Assembly: GCA_902588975.1 (NCBI GenBank) | Contig: CACIRJ010000009.1 | Location: 1-44,224 of the forward strand | Direction of reading: 5' to 3' | Length of the DNA stretch: 44,224 nt | From: an uncultured Pelagibacteraceae bacterium | GTDB lineage: Bacteria > Pseudomonadota > Alphaproteobacteria > Pelagibacterales > Pelagibacteraceae | Part shown: piece by piece, positions 27,519 to 35,514 of the stretch | Position numbering within the stretch: the stretch's first letter is position 1 | Layout: each line of letters begins with the position of its first letter | Program-made: the position numbers and the translations under genes | The notes under the pieces: model-generated | What the model saw: the letters and a program-made list of their open reading frames with translations, nothing else | Database searches by the model: none | What the model was told of the DNA's origin: nothing

Positions 27519-27554
27519 CTTGTTTTTACTAATAAAGACACTATATAGAGTGTC
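27519..27554 (+). promoter_or_regulatory. Candidate hflK promoter, sigma-32-like, with inverted repeat over the -10
   Basis: CTTG (27519-27522), 17 bases, ACTATAT (27540-27546) matches the alphaproteobacterial heat-shock pattern CTTG-N17/18-CYTATNT at all but one defined position. A housekeeping reading, TTGTTT-16-TATATA (27520-27525 and 27542-27547), uses the same bases. A 6-bp inverted repeat GACACT/AGTGTC (27537-27542 and 27549-27554) spans the -10 and the likely start site, which would suit an operator or a short 5' hairpin. Confidence 0.4.
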
Positions 27555-27559
27555 GTATT

Positions 27560-28651
27560 ATGAGTGATTTTAAAAATCAAAGCCCATGGGGAGCACCTCC
27601 AGGTGGAGGTGGTAGCGGAAATGGTGGATTTAGAAAAGGTCCAACTCCCCCAAATATTGACGAAGTTATAAGTAAACTACAATCAATAATAAATAGATTT
27701 TTAGGCGGAGGCAAAGGTGGTGCTAAACCAATAATTATTGGTCTTATAATTCTTTTAGTTGTTTGGACTTTAAGTGGTCTTTACAGAGTTTTACCAGACG
27801 AACAGGGTGTTGTATTAAGATTTGGAAAATTTGTCAAAACTACACAGCCTGGATTAAATTATCACCTTCCTTTTCCAATTGAAAATGTATTAACCCCAAA
27901 AGTTACAAAAGTTAATCGAATGGATATTGGATTTAGGTCAGAAAGAGATAGCGGATTTTCCTCGGGCGGAGTTGCAGACGTTCCAGAAGAAAGTTTAATG
28001 TTAACAGGAGATGAAAACATAGTTAACATTGATTTTTCAGTATTTTGGGTAATTAAAGATGCTGGTAATTTTTTATTTAAAATTCAAGATCCAGAAGGAA
28101 CAGTTAAAGCAGCTGCAGAAACAGCGATGAGAGAGGTTATTGCACGATCTGATATTCAACCAATTCTGACTGAAGGTAGATCTCTTATAGAATCTGACAC
28201 ACAGGAAATAATACAAGAAATTTTAGATGAATACACAAGTGGAATTCAAATTACACAAGTTCAAACCCAAAAAGCCGATCCACCAGACCAAGTTATTGAT
28301 GCATTCAGAGATGTCCAAGCTGCAAGAGCAGATATGGAGAGATCAAAGAACGAAGCAGAAGCATATGCTAATGATGTGATTCCAAGAGCACGAGGAGAAG
28401 CAGCAAAAATTCTCCAAGCAGCAGAAGCTTATAAAAAAGAAGTTGTTGCTAAAGCAGAAGGAGAAGCAAGTAGGTTTTTATCAATATATAATGAGTATGC
28501 TAAAGCCAAAAAAGTAACTCAAGAAAGAATGTATCTTGAGACAATGGAAGAAGTATTAGCTGATATTAATAAAATAATAATCGACAAAAATTCAGGTGAA
28601 GGTGTAGTACCATACTTGCCATTACAAGAATTAAAGACAGGGACTAATTAA
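27560..28651 (+). CDS. hflK: HflK, membrane modulator of FtsH
   Basis: With HflC forms a large SPFH/band-7 complex that surrounds and regulates FtsH at the inner membrane. The 363 residues start with a Gly/Pro-rich cytoplasmic tail (GAPPGGGGSGNGG at 11-23), one membrane segment at about 57-76, and the band-7 domain (VLPDEQGVVLRFGKF near 77-91). A long charged helix follows (about 240-325) with EAYANDVIPRARGEA, typical of HflK. Length is a little below the E. coli protein, from a shorter N-terminal tail. hflC follows after 1 base. This begins a 15-kb plus-strand run. Confidence 0.94.
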   Translation: MSDFKNQSPWGAPPGGGGSGNGGFRKGPTPPNIDEVISKLQSIINRFLGGGKGGAKPIIIGLIILLVVWTLSGLYRVLPDEQGVVLRFGKFVKTTQPGLNYHLPFPIENVLTPKVTKVNRMDIGFRSERDSGFSSGGVADVPEESLMLTGDENIVNIDFSVFWVIKDAGNFLFKIQDPEGTVKAAAETAMREVIARSDIQPILTEGRSLIESDTQEIIQEILDEYTSGIQITQVQTQKADPPDQVIDAFRDVQAARADMERSKNEAEAYANDVIPRARGEAAKILQAAEAYKKEVVAKAEGEASRFLSIYNEYAKAKKVTQERMYLETMEEVLADINKIIIDKNSGEGVVPYLPLQELKTGTN

Positions 28652-28652
28652 A

Positions 28653-29522
28653 ATGAAAGCTGGAAAATTTTTACTACCAATAATCATACTAATTGCTGCA
28701 ACAATTTACTTTTCTGTTTTTATTGTTAAAGAGGTTAACCAAGCAATTGTTCTTCAATTTGGAGATCCTAAAAGAATTATATCCAAACCTGGAATTAATT
28801 TTAAAATTCCATTCATACAAAACGTTGTATTTTTAGATAAAAGAATTTTAAATCTTGATACTCCACCAGAGGAAGTAATTGCATCAGACCAAAAAAGACT
28901 TATTGTCGATGCTTTTGCAAGATTTCAAATAATTGATCCTCTTAAATTTTACATATCTGTTGGAAATGAAAGAGTTGCAAGATCAAGATTGGCTACAATT
29001 ATTAATTCTAGAATAAGAAACGTGCTTGGTCAACAAGAACTGCAAACACTTTTATCAGAAGACAGAACAAAACAGATGTCTCTAATTCAAGAAGGTGTAA
29101 ATAATGAAGCAGAAAATTTTGGTATAAGTATTGTTGATGTTAGAATTAAAAGAGCAGACCTTCCTCAAGCAAACAGTGATGCAATTTTTAGAAGAATGCA
29201 AACTGAAAGGGAAAGAGAGGCAAAAGAATTTAGAGCGAAAGGTGCAGAGATGGCAGTAACAATTACCTCAACTGCTGACAAAGAAGTAACCGTTATACTC
29301 GCAGATGCACAAAAAAAATCTGAGATTATGAAGGGTGAAGGTGATGGTTTGAAAAACAAGATTTTTGCTGACGCCTTCGGACAAGATCCTGAATTTTTTG
29401 CATTTTATAGAGCTATGCAGGCATACCAAAAAGCTTTAATCGGCGGTGAGACTTCAATGATACTTTCACCAGACAGTGAATTTTTTAAATTTTTCGGAAA
29501 TATTGATCAAAAAGTAGAGTAA
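28653..29522 (+). CDS. hflC: HflC, membrane modulator of FtsH
   Basis: Second SPFH subunit of the HflKC complex. The 289 residues have an N-terminal membrane anchor (about 5-24) and the band-7 domain beginning VNQAIVLQFGDPKR (27-40). The family segments DKRILNLDTPPEEV and RSRLATIINSRIRNVLG are present, as is a long helical region with RADLPQANSDAIFRRMQ and the EREREAKEFRAKGAE stretch. No proteolytic residues are expected or seen. Coexpressed with hflK; the degP-like gene downstream repeats a frequent alphaproteobacterial arrangement of membrane quality-control genes. Confidence 0.95.
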   Translation: MKAGKFLLPIIILIAATIYFSVFIVKEVNQAIVLQFGDPKRIISKPGINFKIPFIQNVVFLDKRILNLDTPPEEVIASDQKRLIVDAFARFQIIDPLKFYISVGNERVARSRLATIINSRIRNVLGQQELQTLLSEDRTKQMSLIQEGVNNEAENFGISIVDVRIKRADLPQANSDAIFRRMQTEREREAKEFRAKGAEMAVTITSTADKEVTVILADAQKKSEIMKGEGDGLKNKIFADAFGQDPEFFAFYRAMQAYQKALIGGETSMILSPDSEFFKFFGNIDQKVE

Positions 29523-29527
29523 ATTTC

Positions 29528-29713
29528 ATGAGAGAATTGATCATTGCATTTGGTCTATTCCTTTTTATTGAAGGTATTCTTTACGCCATATTTCCATCAA
29601 AAATGAAAAATATGATAATGAAATTAAATGAAGCCAATGATAATCAACTGAGAACTGGTGGATTAATATTTGCAGTGATTGGTTTTTTTATTATTTGGTA
29701 CTTAAAAAGATGA
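29528..29713 (+). CDS. Small two-helix membrane protein, DUF2065 (YjeT-like)
   Basis: Sixty-one residues with two hydrophobic segments (about 4-20 and 43-59) separated by a polar loop with SKMKNMIMKLNEANDNQLRTGG. The first segment ends in FIEGILYAIFP and the second begins GGLIFAVIGFFI. This pattern and the place between hflC and a DegP-like gene match the DUF2065 family, whose function is unknown. Its stop TGA overlaps the ATG of the next gene (ATGA at 29710-29713). A role in the HflKC-FtsH neighbourhood is inference from position only. Confidence 0.8.
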   Translation: MRELIIAFGLFLFIEGILYAIFPSKMKNMIMKLNEANDNQLRTGGLIFAVIGFFIIWYLKR

Positions 29714-31113
29714 GATTCTTAAAGATTCTAATACTAATATTATTTTCAATTAATATTCAAAATACTACTAACGCAGCAAGTATGCCTGCATCTTTTGCAG
29801 ATCTTGCTGAAAAATTAATGCCATCAGTAGTAAATATCTCGACTACAACAACTATAACCACAAGGTCTAACCCTTTTCCATTTGATTTTCCCCCAGGGTC
29901 TCCTTTTGAAGATATGTTCAAAGATTATGGAACACCACAAAAGAGACAGACAAGTGCCCTTGGATCCGGGTTTATTATTGATGAAAAAGGAATTGTTATT
30001 ACAAACAATCATGTAATCAAAGGTGCAGAGGATGTTTTTGTTAGAGTTAATGGTGAAAAAAATATAAAGGCAAAAATAATTGGAGCTGATCCTGGTATGG
30101 ATTTGGCAGTTCTTCAAATAGAGTCAGATCAAAAATTCACACCAGTTAAGTTTGGAGATTCTGATACTGCAAGAATAGGTGATTGGGTTATTGCAATTGG
30201 GAATCCATTTGGCTTAGGTGGAACGGTTACTGCAGGAATAATCTCTGCAAGAAACAGAAGTATTGGTCTTTCTAGATATGAAGACTACATTCAAACTGAT
30301 GCATCAATTAACCAAGGTAATTCAGGTGGACCATTGTTTAATATGGATGGAGATGTAGTTGGAATTAATACAGCAATATTAGGTCAATCAGGTTCAATTG
30401 GAATTGGTTTTGCAATACCTTCAAATAGTGCACAAAAAGTAATTAATCAATTAATTGAATTTGGTGAAACTAAAAGAGGATGGTTAGGTGTAAGAATTCA
30501 AACAGTTACAAAAGATATTGCAGATGTTGAAAAATTAGATGAACCAAGAGGAGCACTTGTTGCTAGTGTAGCTGAAAATAGTCCATCAGATAAGGGAGGA
30601 ATTAAAGCTGGAGACATAATTTTAGAATTTGATGGTAAAAAAATTAATGAAATGAATGAGCTTCCCAGAATAGTGGCTGAAACAGAAGTTGGAAAAAAAG
30701 TAAAACTAAAAGTGTGGAGAAATAAACGTGAAATAACTAAGGAAATTGTACTTGGAAGACTAGAAACATCTGAAGATTTTAAATCGCAAGGTTTAGTAAC
30801 AGAAAAACCTAAAGAAGATGCAATAGAAGGTTTGAAAATAAAAGTGAGATTGCTAAATAAAGATGACATTAAAGAAAGAAATTTACCAAAAAATACAACA
30901 GGATTAGTTATCACAGAAATCGATAAAGACAGCCCAGTTAACTATCTTCAAGTAAACAATATTATTGTTGAAGCACAAAAGAAAAAGATCAACACCATTG
31001 GTGATCTAGATAACATTGTAAAACTAGCTCTAAAAAGTAATGATAAAAGTTTACTTATTGCAATTTACAATAACAATAACCAAAGACGATATATTGGTGT
31101 TAAACTAAATTAA
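29710..31113 (+). CDS. degP: Periplasmic DegP/HtrA-type serine protease (Do family)
   Basis: Periplasmic protease/chaperone for misfolded envelope proteins. I place the start at ATG 29710, which overlaps the previous stop as ATGA and gives a clean signal peptide: a KILILILF core and likely cleavage after NAA near residue 23. An in-frame TTG at 29695 would add five residues. With this start (467 residues) the trypsin-like triad is His101 (TNNHVI), Asp131 (GMDLAVL) and Ser205 (QGNSGGP). Two PDZ domains follow (about 240-330 and 370-460). The lengthened loop LA region (TRSNPFPFDFPPGSPFEDMF) is typical of DegP/DegQ/MucD. DegP versus DegQ cannot be decided. miaA overlaps its stop by one base. Confidence 0.93.
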   Translation: MRFLKILILILFSINIQNTTNAASMPASFADLAEKLMPSVVNISTTTTITTRSNPFPFDFPPGSPFEDMFKDYGTPQKRQTSALGSGFIIDEKGIVITNNHVIKGAEDVFVRVNGEKNIKAKIIGADPGMDLAVLQIESDQKFTPVKFGDSDTARIGDWVIAIGNPFGLGGTVTAGIISARNRSIGLSRYEDYIQTDASINQGNSGGPLFNMDGDVVGINTAILGQSGSIGIGFAIPSNSAQKVINQLIEFGETKRGWLGVRIQTVTKDIADVEKLDEPRGALVASVAENSPSDKGGIKAGDIILEFDGKKINEMNELPRIVAETEVGKKVKLKVWRNKREITKEIVLGRLETSEDFKSQGLVTEKPKEDAIEGLKIKVRLLNKDDIKERNLPKNTTGLVITEIDKDSPVNYLQVNNIIVEAQKKKINTIGDLDNIVKLALKSNDKSLLIAIYNNNNQRRYIGVKLN

Positions 31114-32033
31114 TGGACTTAAAGTCCAAAATAATTCTTATTTCAGGACCAACAGCATCTGGAAAATCAAAATTTGCTATTCAGCTTGCAAAAAAAATAA
31201 ATGGAGAAGTTATAAATGCAGATAGCATGCAAATATTTAAAGAGTTAAAAATTCTTACAGCAAGACCACAGCTAAATGATTTAAAAAACATAAAACATCA
31301 TTTGTATGGATTTAAAAGCGTAAAGGAAATTTATTCTACAGGAAATTGGCTTAAGGATGCAAAGTTAAAAATTAACAATATTAAAAAAAAGAACAAAATT
31401 CCAATTCTTGTTGGTGGTACAGGTTTGTATTTTAAAGCACTTATTGATGGTATAGTTAAAATTCCCGATATTCCACTCACTATTCGAAATAGTATAAGAA
31501 AAAAACAATCAAAAATAGGACAAATTAAATTTTATTCTGAACTTATTAAAATTGATCCACTCTGCAAAAAAAAAATTAATAAAAATGATACACAAAGATC
31601 TATAAGAGCCTATGAGGTAAAAAAGTTTACAAATAAATCTTTGTTTGATTGGTATAGCGAAACTCACTCTGATTTTACTAAAGACAGTTTTATTAAGTTA
31701 CTTATCGATTATCCTAGAGATAAATTAATTAAGAGAATTTCCTTAAGAACAAATGAAATGTTGAGAGATGGAGCAATAAAAGAGGCTAAGCGGTTTTACA
31801 AATTAAAAATAAAGAAAGATTTATCATCTAACAAAGTTATTGGTCTAACTGAGATTAAAGATTATCTGGATAAAAGAATAAATTTTAACGAACTAAAAGA
31901 AAAAATATCAATAAAAACAAGGCAATATGCCAAGAGGCAGTCTACTTGGGCAAGAGGACAAATGTCTGATTGGCAAAAAATAAAATTTAATACTCTTAAA
32001 TCATTTTTAAAAAAATTTCCAAAATCAGCATAG
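31113..32033 (+). CDS. miaA: tRNA dimethylallyltransferase
   Basis: Adds a dimethylallyl group to A37 of tRNAs that read UNN codons (i6A), using DMAPP from the MEP pathway. The 306 residues contain the P-loop GPTASGKS (12-19), NADSMQ followed by the KILTARP segment, HHLYGF, LVGGTGLYFKALIDG, and near the C-terminus KTRQYAKRQSTWARGQ, the usual RQ-and-W motif (family RYAKRQ.TWFR). Length is normal. It overlaps the previous stop by one base (TAATG). Downstream, a 41-base gap separates it from ilvB. Confidence 0.94.
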   Translation: MDLKSKIILISGPTASGKSKFAIQLAKKINGEVINADSMQIFKELKILTARPQLNDLKNIKHHLYGFKSVKEIYSTGNWLKDAKLKINNIKKKNKIPILVGGTGLYFKALIDGIVKIPDIPLTIRNSIRKKQSKIGQIKFYSELIKIDPLCKKKINKNDTQRSIRAYEVKKFTNKSLFDWYSETHSDFTKDSFIKLLIDYPRDKLIKRISLRTNEMLRDGAIKEAKRFYKLKIKKDLSSNKVIGLTEIKDYLDKRINFNELKEKISIKTRQYAKRQSTWARGQMSDWQKIKFNTLKSFLKKFPKSA

Positions 32034-32038
32034 ATTGC

Positions 32039-32068
32039 TTGACCTATTAGCACAACTTCAGCTAGATT
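32039..32068 (+). promoter_or_regulatory. Candidate ilvB promoter, possibly giving a leaderless mRNA
   Basis: TTGACC (32039-32044), 18 bases, TAGATT (32063-32068) fills the short miaA-ilvB gap. The start site would fall about six bases after the -10, at or next to the ATG at 32075. No Shine-Dalgarno sequence precedes that ATG. Transcription of ilvBNC from here would be independent of the hflK-miaA genes. Confidence 0.4.
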
Positions 32069-32074
32069 GTCTGA

Positions 32075-33841
32075 ATGGCAAAATTATACTCAGGCGCTGA
32101 AATTGTATTTAAATGTATGGAGGATCAAAATGTTGATCATATTTTTGGTTATCCAGGAGGTGCAGTACTACCAATTTACGACGAATTACAAAATTTTAAA
32201 TCAATTAAACACATTTTAGTTAGACATGAACAGGGCGCAGGTCATGCAGCAGAGGGATATGCGAGGTCATCCGGTAAACCAGGCGTTATATTAGTGACAT
32301 CAGGACCAGGAGCAACAAATGTGGTTACAGCTTTGACTGATGCATATATGGATTCAATTCCATTAGTTTGTATATCTGGACAAGTTCCAACTCATTTAAT
32401 TGGTACAGATGCATTTCAAGAATGTGATACAACTGGAATAACCAGACCTTGTACTAAACATAATTGGTTAGTCAAAGATATAAATGATTTAGCTAGTACA
32501 ATATATAAAGCTTTTGAAGTAGCAACCACTGGTAGGCCAGGACCAGTTTTAGTTGATATACCAAAAGATATTCAGTTTCAAAAAACAAAATATAAGAAAC
32601 CCAAAAAAGAAAACAAATTAAATGGCAAATCTCATAATCATTTTAATCAAAATAGCATTGATAAATTAATTGAATTAATGAGTAAATCTTCAAAACCTAT
32701 TTTTTATACTGGTGGCGGAGTGATTAATTCTGGACCTAAGGCAAGTGAACTTTTAAGAGAACTTGTATATGCAACAGGTTTTCCCATTACATCAACTTTA
32801 CAGGGATTAGGATCTTTCCCAGGTGAAGATAATCAATTTTTGGGAATGTTAGGTATGCATGGAACTTATGAAGCAAATAATGCAATGCACGACTGTGATT
32901 TAATGATTAATATTGGAGCACGTTTCGATGATAGGATAACAGGAAAAATAGATGAGTTTTCACCAAAATCAAAAAAAGTTCACATTGATATAGATCCATC
33001 ATCTATTAATAAAAATGTTAAAGTTGATTTAGCTATTGTTGGAGATGTAAAAACTGTTCTTTCATCAACTTTAAAAAGTTTAAAACAAAAAAAATCAAAA
33101 TTTTTGAAATCAAATAAACAAAAGACTTCTAAGTGGTGGGAAAAAATTCAAAAATGGAGGTCGGTTAGATCTTTAGATTATATAGGAAGTGAAGAAACTA
33201 TAAAACCTCAGTATGCGATTGAAAGATTATATGAATTAACTAAAGATAAAGATTCCTATATCACAACTGAGGTAGGACAGCATCAGATGTGGGCTGCACA
33301 ACATTATAAATTTAACAAACCAAATCGTTGGATGACATCTGGTGGCTTAGGTACTATGGGATATGGTTTACCAGCAGCAGTGGGTGTACAAGTTGCTCAT
33401 CCAAAAAAATTAGTTATTGATATTGCGGGAGAGGCTTCAGTATTAATGACAATTCAAGAAATGTCTACAGCTGTACAATACAACCTTCCGATTAAAATAT
33501 TTATATTGAATAATCAATACATGGGAATGGTTAGACAATGGCAAGAACTTTTGCATGATAAAAACTACTCTGAAAGTTATACTGCTGCTCTACCAGATTT
33601 CGTTAAATTAGCAGAAGCATATAACTGTGTTGGTATAAGAGCAAAAACTCCAGAAGAGTTAGATGATAAAATTATTGAAATGTTAAATACAGATAGACCA
33701 GTAATTTTTGATTGTATGGTTGATAAAGTAGAAAATTGTTTTCCAATGATACCATCGGGAAAGCCTCATAATCAGATGATTTTAGGGCCCAAAGATCAAG
33801 AAAGTAAGAAGATTACAGGCAAAGGTAAGTCCTTAGTTTAA
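32075..33841 (+). CDS. ilvB: Acetolactate synthase, large (catalytic) subunit
   Basis: TPP- and FAD-dependent condensation of two pyruvates (or pyruvate with 2-oxobutyrate), the first step of valine, leucine and isoleucine synthesis. The 588 residues have an N-terminal domain with FGYPGGAVLPIYDEL (24-38) and catalytic Glu52 in RHEQGAGHAAEGYAR. A central FAD-binding domain follows, and then a C-terminal TPP domain with TSGGLGTMGYGLPAA and LNNQYMGMVRQWQ. The TPP/Mg motif, usually GDGS or GDAS, reads GEAS here, so the metal-ligand Asp is Glu453. Otherwise complete. ilvN starts on the last base of its stop codon. Confidence 0.96.
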   Translation: MAKLYSGAEIVFKCMEDQNVDHIFGYPGGAVLPIYDELQNFKSIKHILVRHEQGAGHAAEGYARSSGKPGVILVTSGPGATNVVTALTDAYMDSIPLVCISGQVPTHLIGTDAFQECDTTGITRPCTKHNWLVKDINDLASTIYKAFEVATTGRPGPVLVDIPKDIQFQKTKYKKPKKENKLNGKSHNHFNQNSIDKLIELMSKSSKPIFYTGGGVINSGPKASELLRELVYATGFPITSTLQGLGSFPGEDNQFLGMLGMHGTYEANNAMHDCDLMINIGARFDDRITGKIDEFSPKSKKVHIDIDPSSINKNVKVDLAIVGDVKTVLSSTLKSLKQKKSKFLKSNKQKTSKWWEKIQKWRSVRSLDYIGSEETIKPQYAIERLYELTKDKDSYITTEVGQHQMWAAQHYKFNKPNRWMTSGGLGTMGYGLPAAVGVQVAHPKKLVIDIAGEASVLMTIQEMSTAVQYNLPIKIFILNNQYMGMVRQWQELLHDKNYSESYTAALPDFVKLAEAYNCVGIRAKTPEELDDKIIEMLNTDRPVIFDCMVDKVENCFPMIPSGKPHNQMILGPKDQESKKITGKGKSLV

Positions 33842-34389
33842 TGCCTAATTCAAAATCAGCGTATAGTTTTTCAAATAAAAAAGAGAAATTTGATACACAT
33901 ATTATAGTCGTTTGGGTCGACAATGAAGCTGGTGTGTTGGCTAGAGTAGTAGGTCTATTTTCTGGTAGAGGTTATAATATTGAATCTTTAGCAGTTGCCC
34001 AAGTTGACGAAAAGTTAAAGATATCAAGGATAACAATTGTAACTACAGGAACACCACAAGTTGTTAATCAGATTAAACTTCAATTAAGAAAACTTGTTCC
34101 TGTTCATAAGGTTGCAGATTTTAAAAGAGAAGATAAAGCAGTCATCTTTAAGGAGATGGCATTATTTAAAATCGTTGGTCCAAACAATAAATTAGAGGGT
34201 GCATTGAAAGCTTGTAAAAAATATAATCCTGTATTACTAGACAAAACAAAAAAATCAAATGTTATTCAAATAACAGCTTTAAGACGAGAAATAGACAAAA
34301 TGTCAAAGGATCTAAAAAAATTTGGATTGGTGAGTGTTTCAAGAACAGGAGCCGTAGCTATGACAAGAGGTGCAGATATATTTAAATAA
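33841..34389 (+). CDS. ilvN: Acetolactate synthase, small (regulatory) subunit
   Basis: Regulatory subunit that binds valine and stimulates the catalytic subunit. The 182 residues begin with about 20 polar residues. An ACT domain follows (HIIVVWVDNEAGVLARVVGLF, then FSGRGYNIESLAVA, about 20-95), and then the C-terminal ALS_ss_C domain (KEMALFKIVG to RTGAVAMTRG). The long two-domain form matches IlvH/IlvN of most proteobacteria; the symbol ilvH would be equally valid. It overlaps ilvB by one base (TAATG). Confidence 0.94.
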   Translation: MPNSKSAYSFSNKKEKFDTHIIVVWVDNEAGVLARVVGLFSGRGYNIESLAVAQVDEKLKISRITIVTTGTPQVVNQIKLQLRKLVPVHKVADFKREDKAVIFKEMALFKIVGPNNKLEGALKACKKYNPVLLDKTKKSNVIQITALRREIDKMSKDLKKFGLVSVSRTGAVAMTRGADIFK

Positions 34390-35430
<1,041 letters not shown>

Positions 35431-35440
35431 ACAGATGTTA

Positions 35441-35469
35441 AAATTGGGCTAATTCTCCCAAATTATTTT
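35441..35469 (+). terminator. Weak terminator-like hairpin after ilvC
   Basis: TTGGG (35444-35448) pairs with CCCAA (35457-35461) around an eight-base loop. Beyond one A-A mismatch the stem can be extended by two A-T pairs, and it is followed by ATTATTTT. The T run is interrupted, so it would be a weak intrinsic terminator or a pause or attenuation hairpin at the end of the ilvBNC segment. Confidence 0.35.
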
Positions 35470-35503
35470 GCAATCTGAGCGAGAGCATGTATTATGCTCG
35501 AGC
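35468..35503 (+). promoter_or_regulatory. Candidate leuA promoter with inverted-repeat operator
   Basis: TTGCAA (35468-35473), 16 bases, TATTAT (35490-35495) forms a plausible promoter with a start near 35502. An inverted repeat overlaps the -10: perfect arms GAGCAT (35483-35488) and ATGCTC (35494-35499), extending to 8 of 10 matched bases at 35479-35488 and 35494-35503. The layout is what a repressor operator would look like. If transcription instead reads through from ilvC, the same repeat would be an RNA hairpin just before the leuA start. Confidence 0.45.
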
Positions 35504-35514
35504 TAAAAAATACA

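Noticed and set aside
29695..29709. TTG start for the degP-like gene
   Set aside because: It adds only five residues, while ATG 29710 overlaps the previous stop as ATGA, the pattern used at other junctions here, and gives a normal signal peptide.
30498..30914. Minus-strand 138-codon frame opposite the degP-like gene
   Set aside because: It overlaps the PDZ domains of a clear protease gene and has repetitive Ser/Phe/Ile composition; treated as chance.
35494..35514. Upstream ATG as the leuA start
   Set aside because: It falls in a predicted -10 box and in an inverted-repeat arm, and adds seven residues not seen at the family N-terminus. The ATG at 35515 fits better, though the upstream one is not excluded.
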